This document shows, piece by piece, positions 16,896-25,036 of a DNA stretch of 64,000 nt; the first letter of the stretch is position 1; every line of letters begins with the position of its first letter. The notes beneath the pieces are model-generated. The model worked only from the letters and a program-made list of their open reading frames with translations, had not been told where the DNA came from and made no database searches. The position numbers and the translations under genes were made by a program. The stretch lies in assembly GCF_041365695.1 (NCBI RefSeq), contig NZ_JBGFSJ010000007.1, forward strand, positions 124,001 through 188,000. Reading direction: 5' to 3'. The stretch comes from Rhodosalinus sp041365695 (lineage in GTDB: Bacteria > Pseudomonadota > Alphaproteobacteria > Rhodobacterales > Rhodobacteraceae).

Positions 16896-17591
16896 ATGAA
16901 ACTCACCTGGCTCGGCCATTCAGGCTTTCGCATCGAGATCGGGGACCAGATCCTGCTCGTCGACCCGTGGCTGTCCGGCAACCCGATGTTCCCCGAGGAC
17001 CGGCGCGACGAGGCGATCGCCGGCGCGACGCATGTGCTCGTCACCCACGGGCATTTCGACCACGTCAACGACGCGCCCGGCGTGGCCCGGGAACTTGGCA
17101 TCCCGCTGGTGACGATCTTCGATCTCGCGAGCTGGCTGGAGAAACGCGACAAGATCGAGACCGTGGGCTTCAACAAGGGCGGGACCGTGATGCTGGGCGA
17201 CGTCGCGGTCACGATGGTGCAGGCCACGCATTCCTCCTCGCTCGCCGACGACGAGGGCCGGCCGGTCTACACCGGCACCGAGGCGGGCTTCATGATCTCC
17301 CATGGCGGGCGCACGATCTACGTCTCGGGCGACACAGACGTGATGGCCGACATGAAGGTCTTCCAGGATCTGCACGCGCCCGAGATCGGCATCCTCTGCG
17401 CCGGCGGGCACTTCACCATGGACATGGCGCGCGCGGCCTATGCGGCGAGAACCTTCTTCGATTTCAAGACGGTCATCCCCTGCCACTACAAGACGTTTCC
17501 GATCCTCGAACAATCGGCCCAGGCGCTCGTGGATGCTCTACCCGGCGTCGACGTCATCGAGCCCGAGGTGCTCGCGCCGATCGAGTTGTGA
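16896..17591 (+). CDS. UPF0173 metal-dependent hydrolase
   Basis: A 231-residue metallo-beta-lactamase-fold hydrolase of the UPF0173 (YtkL-like) family. Zinc-ligand motifs are visible: 'MKLTWLGHSGFRIE', 'VLVTHGHFDHVND', 'TIYVSGDTDV' and the late 'VIPCHYKTFP'. ATG 16896 follows a GCGGAGGAG ribosome site. The physiological substrate of this family is not established. The stop overlaps the next gene's GTG start (GTGA). Confidence 0.92.
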   Translation: MKLTWLGHSGFRIEIGDQILLVDPWLSGNPMFPEDRRDEAIAGATHVLVTHGHFDHVNDAPGVARELGIPLVTIFDLASWLEKRDKIETVGFNKGGTVMLGDVAVTMVQATHSSSLADDEGRPVYTGTEAGFMISHGGRTIYVSGDTDVMADMKVFQDLHAPEIGILCAGGHFTMDMARAAYAARTFFDFKTVIPCHYKTFPILEQSAQALVDALPGVDVIEPEVLAPIEL

Positions 17592-18178
17592 TCCTTTGGC
17601 GCGCCGCCGCGACGGCCGCGCTGCTGGCGGCCTGCTCCACCGCCGCAGGGTCGGACGCGCGGGGCTGCCCGCCGCTCGCGCTGGCGGTGGCACGAACCGA
17701 GCCTCCGCCCTCGCAATACGCGGCCTTCTGCGGGCACCACCCGGACGCCTGTCGCCTCGGCGGCGCGGCACGGCTCGAGTGGACGCCCGAGACCCGTGCC
17801 GCGCTGGCGCGGGTCAATCGTGAGGTCAACGCGCAGGTCCGCCTTCTCGCAGATCAGGAGTGCCTCGGCCTCGAGGATCTCTGGGACTTCCCCCGGGAAG
17901 GCGTGGGCGACTGCGAGGATTTCGCGCTCGAGAAGCGCCGCCGCCTCGTGGCCCTGGGATTGCCCGGCGCGTCGCTCACCATGGCGATCGTCCACCACAG
18001 GGAACGGTTCTTCGCGCATGCCGTGCTGCTTGCGGAAACGACACACGGCACCTGGGTGCTCGACAACCTTGCGCCGCAGCTGACCTGCTGGAACGCATCG
18101 CCCTATCGCTACGAACGGCGCGAGCGGCCAGACGGGCTGTGGGACCGCTTCACCCGGCATCAGACCGCCGTCAGATGA
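17588..18178 (+). CDS. BTLCP (transglutaminase-like cysteine proteinase) lipoprotein
   Basis: A 196-residue bacterial transglutaminase-like cysteine protease (PF06035/COG3672). The start GTG at 17588 gives a signal peptide with lipobox 'AALLAACS', so the mature protein is probably an outer-membrane-facing lipoprotein. The catalytic triad is readable: Cys in 'GVGDCEDFALEKRRRL', His in 'FFAHAVLLAET' and Asp in 'TWVLDNLAPQ'. The family resembles LapG, which cleaves a surface adhesin, but no LapD partner is nearby, so the target is unknown. Coupled to the UPF0173 gene by GTGA; the 3' end overlaps the convergent HisA-like gene by 8 bp. Confidence 0.86.
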   Translation: MILWRAAATAALLAACSTAAGSDARGCPPLALAVARTEPPPSQYAAFCGHHPDACRLGGAARLEWTPETRAALARVNREVNAQVRLLADQECLGLEDLWDFPREGVGDCEDFALEKRRRLVALGLPGASLTMAIVHHRERFFAHAVLLAETTHGTWVLDNLAPQLTCWNASPYRYERRERPDGLWDRFTRHQTAVR

Positions 18179-18914
18179 ACGCGGCCCGCTCCCTTTCGGG
18201 TTCGCCGGCCACCGCGAGCGCCTCCTCGATGGTAAAGGTCTTCGCGAAGAGCGCCCGGCTGACCAGCGCGCCGTGAACGTCGGGGACGTATTTCAGCCGC
18301 GACAGGTCGTCGAGCGTGTGCACCATGCCCGAGCCGATCACCGGGGCACGGGCGAGCCCGGCGAGTTCGGTGACAAGCGAGAGCGGCTCCTCCACGTCGC
18401 CCGCGTCGGCGCCGATGTCGGTGACGAGGAACGCGGCCAGCGGATCGTCCTCGAACCGGGCGATGAAGTCCCGGGGGCGGAAGGAACTCGGCTGGCGCCA
18501 CCCGTCCGAGGTCACGAAGCCCTCGAACACGTCGACGGCGAGCACCACCGCATCGGGATGGTATTTCGCCGCCTGCTTCACCAGGTCGGGCCGGGCGACG
18601 GCGAGGGTGCCCACCACGACACGGCCCGCGCCACGATCCATCCACTGCGACACGGCTTCGACGGAGCGGATGCCGCCGCCCACCTGCACCGGGATCCGGG
18701 CGGCACGAATGATCCGCTCGATCAGTTCGGCGTTGTCGCCCACGCCCGCCACGGCGTCGAAATCCGTGACATGGATCCACTCTGCCCCGGCGGCGGCGAA
18801 GGCGCGCGCCTTCTCGACCGGGTCGACGTGCCAGACATGCGGCTCGTCGAGGCGGCCGCGGCGCAGGCTCACGCAGCGGCCATTCTGCAACTCGATGGCG
18901 GGATAAAGCCTCAT
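18171..18914 (-). CDS. Divergent HisA-like (beta/alpha)8-barrel protein
   Basis: A 247-residue TIM-barrel protein of the HisA/HisF family. HisA isomerises ProFAR in histidine synthesis using two Asp residues. Here the second, in 'VLAVDVFEG' (Asp128), is kept, but the first, normally Asp8 in 'PAIDL', is Glu in 'YPAIELQNGRC'. The usual 'RDGTxxGxN' loop after strand 5 is replaced by 'GADAGDVEEP'. Phosphate-binding glycine loops ('VQVGGGIRS', 'IGSGMVHTLDDL') remain. No other his genes are adjacent. I infer a paralogue with changed function rather than the histidine enzyme, although weak HisA activity is possible. ATG at 18914. Confidence 0.75.
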   Translation of the reverse strand: MRLYPAIELQNGRCVSLRRGRLDEPHVWHVDPVEKARAFAAAGAEWIHVTDFDAVAGVGDNAELIERIIRAARIPVQVGGGIRSVEAVSQWMDRGAGRVVVGTLAVARPDLVKQAAKYHPDAVVLAVDVFEGFVTSDGWRQPSSFRPRDFIARFEDDPLAAFLVTDIGADAGDVEEPLSLVTELAGLARAPVIGSGMVHTLDDLSRLKYVPDVHGALVSRALFAKTFTIEEALAVAGEPERERAAFI

Positions 18915-19016
18915 GGACGATTCTCCGAAAGCGGCGATGCTCCGGGATGATGCCAGACACGGGCGCCCGGCGCAGGGACGAATGCGGCGCGGGACGGGCG
19001 GAAAGCGAAGCCGCGC

Positions 19017-20297
19017 CTACCCCGGGGCGCCGAAACGCCCGCCGGTTTCGGCGAGGCGGGCCAGAAGCGGCGGGATCTCCGGGCGACGTCCGTCCGCTTC
19101 GGCCAGCGCGGCGAAGCGCGCGACGATGCGCGCTGGCCCCACGCTGTCCGCGAAGTGCAAAAGCCCGCCGCGGGCGGCCGGAAAGCCGAGCCCGTGCACG
19201 CTCACCAGATCGAGATCGGCGGCGCGCCGGGCCGCGCCGCTCTCCAGCAGCCGTGCGGCCTTTGCGATCTGGGCGAGCAGGATGCGTTCGCGCATCTCCG
19301 CGGCGCACCAGTCTCGGGTGGCGATTCCGGCGAAATACGCCTCTTCGCGGATGAGGTCCTCGATCAGCGGATCGACGACCGCGCCGCCGCCGCCCGGATA
19401 ACGATACCAGCCCACGCCCGCCGCCTTGCCGAGCCGCCCTTCGGCCACCATGCGGGGCTGGATCGGCTGCTGGGCCGCGCCGGCGCGCGCCCGTGCCGCC
19501 TGCGTGCGGGCGAGGCCCGAAAGATCCTGTGCCTCCAGCGGGCCGGTGGCGAAGCCGAACGCCACCATCGCCTCGTCGAGTTCCCACGGCAGCGCGCCCC
19601 GGATCAGCATCTCGTCGGCCGCGGCGAGAGTGGCGAGCATCAGCGCTTCGCCGAGCGGCGCGCCACCGGCGGGCACCGGGATCCGCCCGAGACGCGCGGC
19701 GAGCGCGTAGGCCGCGGCGAGCGCCTCGGGCGCGGAGCCCGGCGCCGGGCCGATCTCGGCCAGCCGCGTGGCGTGCGCCGGCGGTTCGAACTCCAGCCCC
19801 ACGACGCGGCCCGGATCGGGCAGGCCGGCCGCCCGCGCCGCGAGCTCCGGCCCGAAGGCGGCGATGGCGAAGATCGCGCCCGGCGGCAGCTCCGCGGCGA
19901 AGGGGGACACACCGCCCTCGATCTCGCCTGGATCGAGCAGCATCCCGGCATCCGAAAGCGCCGCCGGATCGGAGGAGACACGCCACGCCGCGCCGTCCGC
20001 GTCCGCGCCGAGGTGCCCCAGCAATCGCCGGGCCATGTCGAAGGCGCGCGTCGCGTCGTCCCGATCGGGGTCGAAGAGCAGCACCGCATGTCCCGCCGAC
20101 ACGAGCGCGCCGACGAGCGACACCGCGGCCGGGCCGCTTCCGGCCACCGCGACCCGCGACAGCGCGGGCTTGCCCCCTGCGGCGATGGCGGGCTCGGCCC
20201 GCGCCGCGGCCTCGGCCCGCGCGAGATGCGCCTTCGCGGCGTCGCGCGCCGCGGCGTCCGGCCTCTCGCCGCCGATGCGGTCGCTTGCACCGGTCAC
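19017..20297 (-). CDS. 3-hydroxyacyl-CoA dehydrogenase (box cluster, likely adipyl-CoA branch)
   Basis: A 426-residue NAD-dependent 3HCDH resembling the C-terminal two thirds of FadB/FadJ without the hydratase domain. The Rossmann loop is 'VAVAGSGPAAVSLVGAL', less standard than GxGxMG. The catalytic dyad is retained: His in 'EPPAHATRLAEI' and the Glu four to six residues later align with the FadB NPVH..LVEI block. The C-terminal repeat is complete ('KAAGVGWYRYPGG'). GTG start 20297, 5 bases after the boxR stop. Position suggests it oxidises 3-hydroxyadipyl-CoA formed downstream of ring opening; this is inference. Confidence 0.8.
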   Translation of the reverse strand: MTGASDRIGGERPDAAARDAAKAHLARAEAAARAEPAIAAGGKPALSRVAVAGSGPAAVSLVGALVSAGHAVLLFDPDRDDATRAFDMARRLLGHLGADADGAAWRVSSDPAALSDAGMLLDPGEIEGGVSPFAAELPPGAIFAIAAFGPELAARAAGLPDPGRVVGLEFEPPAHATRLAEIGPAPGSAPEALAAAYALAARLGRIPVPAGGAPLGEALMLATLAAADEMLIRGALPWELDEAMVAFGFATGPLEAQDLSGLARTQAARARAGAAQQPIQPRMVAEGRLGKAAGVGWYRYPGGGGAVVDPLIEDLIREEAYFAGIATRDWCAAEMRERILLAQIAKAARLLESGAARRAADLDLVSVHGLGFPAARGGLLHFADSVGPARIVARFAALAEADGRRPEIPPLLARLAETGGRFGAPG

Positions 20298-20302
20298 GGG
20301 GG

Positions 20303-21214
20303 TCAGTGGAGAAAGCCGCGGTCGCGGATCACGGCCAGAAGTTCATCGAGCGCGCGCTCGCGCGTCTTGCCGGAGGTGTCCACCACCGCCTCGGCGCGGC
20401 GATAGAGCGGCTCGCGCGCGGTGAGCAGCGTGCGCAACTGCGCCATCGCCTCCGGGTTGCCGGCCATCGGGCGTTCGTCCCCCTGCGCGCGCACCCGCGC
20501 CATGTGCTCTTCCGGCCCGGCCTTGAGCCAGATCGTGTGAAATCTGGAAAGGAGTGTGCGGTATGTTTCCGGCTCGGCGACGATCCCCCCGGCCACGGCG
20601 AGGATCATCGCGTCATGGGTCGCGACGATCCGTTCCAGCGCCTGCGCCTCGAGCTGGCGATAACCCTCCTGTCCGTACAGCGCCATGACCTCGTCCACCG
20701 GCATCCCCGAGGCGGATTCGATCTCGCGGTTGAGTTCCACGAAGGGCAGGTCGAGCGCCGCGCCGGCCAATTCGCCGAGCGTGGACTTGCCCGCCCCGCG
20801 CAGACCGACAAGGCCGATCCGTCGCGCGCGCGCGACGCCCGCCGCCTCGGGCGCGAGCACTTCCAGCACGCGGGCGCGGGTCGCGCCGTCGGCCTGCCGG
20901 AAAAGGTCGGCCACCCGCAGCGCGTCGGAGTTCCACGGATCCTCCTCGCCGATCAGCCACTCGATGCGATGATCGAGCGCGGCGGCCACCCGGCTCAGGA
21001 GCCCGATGGAGATGTTGCCCGCGCCGGATTCGAGCTGCGCGAGATAGCGCGGCGAAACGCCGGAGATGTCCGAAAGCACCCGGCGCGGTATACCCTTGCG
21101 CTCGCGCGCGCGGCGCACACGCTCGCCTACCCGCGCGATGAGCGCCTCGGGACCATCGCCATCGACAGCCTCGGCCCCGGTGGCCTCGCCCCGGAAATTG
21201 GTGATCTCGCCCAT
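20303..21214 (-). CDS. boxR: BoxR/BzdR-type regulator: HTH plus shikimate-kinase-like domain
   Basis: A 303-residue regulator with the two-domain layout of BzdR/BoxR, which repress benzoate genes and are released by benzoyl-CoA. Residues about 30-95 are an XRE HTH ('RVLSDISGVSPRYLAQLES' holds the recognition helix). Residues about 140-300 form a shikimate-kinase-like domain with Walker A 'GLRGAGKSTLGELAG', 'VELNREIESASGM' and 'AREPLYRRAEAVVD'. The active-site RPLL-type lid is altered ('DERPMAGNP'), as expected for an effector domain. The start ATG 21214 is the best of several; an in-frame upstream codon exists. It is transcribed with the catabolic genes it probably controls. Confidence 0.9.
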   Translation of the reverse strand: MGEITNFRGEATGAEAVDGDGPEALIARVGERVRRARERKGIPRRVLSDISGVSPRYLAQLESGAGNISIGLLSRVAAALDHRIEWLIGEEDPWNSDALRVADLFRQADGATRARVLEVLAPEAAGVARARRIGLVGLRGAGKSTLGELAGAALDLPFVELNREIESASGMPVDEVMALYGQEGYRQLEAQALERIVATHDAMILAVAGGIVAEPETYRTLLSRFHTIWLKAGPEEHMARVRAQGDERPMAGNPEAMAQLRTLLTAREPLYRRAEAVVDTSGKTRERALDELLAVIRDRGFLH

Positions 21215-21314
21215 CCGACCGCGCACCCTTCCCGGCCTCGCAACATGAACAATAGTGCAAGAAACTTGTCCGGATCGCACGGCTTTTCAAGCCGCGTCAC
21301 CAAGAAGCGCCGCA

Positions 21315-21764
21315 CTATGTTGCCTCATCGGGCCGCAGATGCGCCTCTACCACGGTGCGGATGTCCTCGGGCGGCGGGGTCTTGGCGAAGCGGTCGGCCA
21401 CGACGAAGACGCAGGTGAAGCGCCCCTCGAAGCAAAGCTCCCCGTCCTGACTGGCATCCACGCGGAAGTCGATGGAGCTGGTCCCGAGCCGCGCCGGCCA
21501 TGTCCGGCAGACGAGGCGATGGCGCGGCGTGACGGGCGACCGGAAATCGATCGCCATGCGCACGAAGGGCGTGCCGAGATTGCGGTCGAGGTTGAGCTGA
21601 TACCAGCCCGCCCCGCCGAGATGGCGCTCCCACCAGGCGTCGATGGCGTCGAGCGCGAAGGCCGGCAGCCGGGCGGTATAGGCGATCCCGGCCGGGTCGC
21701 AGTCGCCCCAGCGCACGGCGATCTCGTGCTCGAAGACCCCGGCGCCGGCCGCGCGGTCCTTCAT
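21315..21764 (-). CDS. 4-hydroxybenzoyl-CoA-type thioesterase in box operon
   Basis: A 149-residue hotdog-fold thioesterase. The active-site motif 'VRWGDCDPAGIAYTARLPAF' is that of the Pseudomonas-type 4HBT group with its catalytic Asp. The ATG overlaps the boxA stop by one base (TGATG), so synthesis is coupled to BoxA. Within a benzoyl-CoA pathway it may hydrolyse dead-end acyl-CoAs or excess benzoyl-CoA to free CoA; which substrate is used cannot be read from sequence. Length is usual for the family. Confidence 0.88.
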   Translation of the reverse strand: MKDRAAGAGVFEHEIAVRWGDCDPAGIAYTARLPAFALDAIDAWWERHLGGAGWYQLNLDRNLGTPFVRMAIDFRSPVTPRHRLVCRTWPARLGTSSIDFRVDASQDGELCFEGRFTCVFVVADRFAKTPPPEDIRTVVEAHLRPDEAT

Positions 21765-22957
21765 CAGTAGGTTTCCACGTGGTAGCGCCCGTCCTCGCGC
21801 ATCGCGTCGCGGACCTCCGGCCAGGCGAGCCCCGCCTCGGCCGCGACCTCGGTAAGCGCCTCTTCGACGCCCGCCTCCATCGCCTTCAGCCCGCAGATGT
21901 AGATGTGGCCCCGGGGATCCTTCAGAAGGCGGGCCACGGCCGCGGCCTCTTCGCGGAGCTTGTCCTGCACGTACTGCTTTGGCCGATCGCCGTCGCGCGA
22001 GAAGGCGTAATGCTTGGCCATGAAACTTTCGGGCACCTTCTTGAGCGGGCCGAAATAGGGCAGCTCCTCGGGTCGGCGGGCGCCGAAGACCAGGGTCAGC
22101 GTGCCCTCGCGCGAGGGCATCTCGCGCTGGCGGCGCATGGTGAAGGCGCGGAAGGGCGCCGATCCGGTGCCGGTGCAGATCATCATCAGATGCGCCTCGG
22201 GGTCGGATGGCAGCAGGAAGGTCGCGCCGAAGGGGCCCGTGACCTGCACCTTGTCGCCAGGCTTCAGATCGCACAGGTGGTTCGAGCAGATGCCCCGCTC
22301 CTCGCGCTTCACGGTGAGCGACACGTTGTTGTAGCCGGGGCGCTCGCCGTCGCGCGGGCTCGAGATGGAATAGAGCCGCGGCAGGTGCGGCTTGCCCGCG
22401 GCGTCCGTGCCGGGCGGGATGATCCCGACGGACTGCCCCTCGAGCACCGGCATCGGCTGGCCGCCGAAATCGAGCACGATGTGGCGCACGTCGCTGTCGC
22501 TCGTCTCGGCGGTCAGGCGGTAGTTGCCCTGCACGGTGGCCTCGGCCGGCTTGCCCAGATTGTAGAGGTTCACGCTGGGCTTGGCCGCCGTGGCGGGCGC
22601 CCTGGGCTTGCCGCCCGTGCCGGCATGAGCCTCGGCCAGCAGCGCCGCCATCGCCTCGTCGAGCGCCTCCACGCTCGCGTCCTCGCCCTCGGGCACGGCG
22701 ATGTCGGCCTGCTCGGGCAGCTCCATCCACTCGTACTGTTCCTCGAGGGAATAGGGCTCGTTCACCACCCGCCACTCGTCGATGGAGCCGGTGGGACAGA
22801 CCGGGATGCAGTCCATGCAGAAATTGCACTTGTCCGCATCCACCACGACATTGTCGTCGTTGTGCTCTATCGCGCCGATCGGGCAGGTCATCTCGCAGGT
22901 GTAGCAGCGGATGCAGATCTCGGGGTCGATCAGGTGCTGCTTGAAGGGTTTGTTCAT
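21764..22957 (-). CDS. boxA: Benzoyl-CoA 2,3-epoxidase reductase subunit BoxA
   Basis: A 397-residue iron-sulfur flavoprotein that passes electrons from NADPH to BoxB. The N terminus has two ferredoxin CX2CX2CX3CP motifs (Cys 15/18/21/25 and 44/47/50/54). A variable linker (about 60-130) leads to an FNR-like FAD/NADP module from about residue 150 with 'PRLYSISSPRDGERPGY', 'GTGSAPFRAFTMRRQ' and 'HIYICGLKAMEAGVEEAL', ending in the aromatic terminus 'RYHVETY'. The ATG at 22957 overlaps the upstream gene's stop (ATGA). Soluble, cytoplasmic; acts with BoxB in aerobic benzoyl-CoA epoxidation. Confidence 0.96.
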   Translation of the reverse strand: MNKPFKQHLIDPEICIRCYTCEMTCPIGAIEHNDDNVVVDADKCNFCMDCIPVCPTGSIDEWRVVNEPYSLEEQYEWMELPEQADIAVPEGEDASVEALDEAMAALLAEAHAGTGGKPRAPATAAKPSVNLYNLGKPAEATVQGNYRLTAETSDSDVRHIVLDFGGQPMPVLEGQSVGIIPPGTDAAGKPHLPRLYSISSPRDGERPGYNNVSLTVKREERGICSNHLCDLKPGDKVQVTGPFGATFLLPSDPEAHLMMICTGTGSAPFRAFTMRRQREMPSREGTLTLVFGARRPEELPYFGPLKKVPESFMAKHYAFSRDGDRPKQYVQDKLREEAAAVARLLKDPRGHIYICGLKAMEAGVEEALTEVAAEAGLAWPEVRDAMREDGRYHVETY

Positions 22958-23286
22958 CGCTCGTCGCTCCAGAATGGGGCGTTTGTCCAGTCATGCTCGA
23001 AGCAGTTTTGCTGCTCCAGCTCTATGCCGTCGCGATCCAGCCCAAGCCTGCGATAGAAGTCGGCATCCTCCGAAGGAACACCGGTTTCCTTGTTCACAAC
23101 TAGGACAGGCAGCAGCGGCAACTTTTCCTGGCGAAGGCGTTCGCCCATTTCGGTAAGGATCTGACCGCAGCCTTGGTTTGCGCGCCCAAACTCTTTTGCA
23201 AATTCGCCATAAGTTACAACGCGACGCTCGGATGCCGCTCGCGCGAGAAAAGCCGCCTCGCGCCTATTGAACCTAGGCGACCGCAA
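22954..23286 (-). CDS. Winged-helix-like protein of unknown function inserted in box operon
   Basis: A 110-residue protein that I do not recognise as a named family. The segment 'RRVVTYGEFAKEFGRANQG' followed by 'LPLLPVLVVNKETGVPSED' recalls the DNA-binding winged helix of MGMT/ATL proteins, but the alkyl-acceptor PCHR motif is missing. The C terminus is aromatic ('CFEHDWTNAPFW'). Base composition is visibly poorer in G+C (mid-50s percent by eye) than its neighbours. The best start is TTG 23286, which lies right after AGGAG; its stop overlaps boxA's ATG. It may be a recent arrival in the operon. Confidence 0.6.
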   Translation of the reverse strand: MRSPRFNRREAAFLARAASERRVVTYGEFAKEFGRANQGCGQILTEMGERLRQEKLPLLPVLVVNKETGVPSEDADFYRRLGLDRDGIELEQQNCFEHDWTNAPFWSDER

Positions 23287-23289
23287 CTC

Positions 23290-23463
23290 CTAGCGGGCCT
23301 GTCGCTGGCCCAGCACGATGTCGGGCACGGTCATCGCCTCGATCATCGCGGCGCAGAGCCCACGACAGTTATGGCAGCCGACGCAGGGGCCCTGCACCGC
23401 CGAAAGCGTCTTCGAAAGGGCCGCCGTGCGGGGCGCCGCGCCTGCCTTGCGTTCGATTTCCAT
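23290..23463 (-). CDS. 57-residue four-cysteine (CX2CX2CX3C) microprotein between boxB and boxA
   Basis: A short gene with a clean ATG (23463) preceded by CAGGGAGAGAG and a TAG stop at 23290. The protein begins 'MEIERKAGAAPRTAALSKTL' and carries Cys27, Cys30, Cys33 and Cys37 in 'CVGCHNCRGLC', spaced like one [4Fe-4S] half of a bacterial ferredoxin; the proline usual after the fourth Cys is absent. The tail is 'IEAMTVPDIVLGQRQAR'. No signal peptide. It lies 54 bases after boxB and ahead of boxA in the same orientation, so a role as an Fe-S accessory to BoxA/BoxB is suggested but unproven. Confidence 0.75.
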   Translation of the reverse strand: MEIERKAGAAPRTAALSKTLSAVQGPCVGCHNCRGLCAAMIEAMTVPDIVLGQRQAR

Positions 23464-23517
23464 GGTCTCTCTCCCTGTTGACGCGGGCCGGGGGTGCCCC
23501 CGGCCCGGAGAGGCCCG

Positions 23518-24969
<1,452 letters not shown>

Positions 24970-25036
24970 GGGGTCCGTCCTCCCAGGTGTCCGGGCGCGC
25001 GGTATGGCCCGCCCTTGTTCCGTTTCCCGCGTGTAC

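Noticed and set aside
22954..23286. Assignment as O6-alkylguanine-DNA alkyltransferase.
   Set aside because: The acceptor PCHR motif is missing; only the winged-helix part looks similar.
23350..23390. CXXCH in the 57-residue protein as a haem c site.
   Set aside because: There is no signal peptide, so export and haem attachment are unlikely; the four-Cys spacing fits an Fe-S site better.
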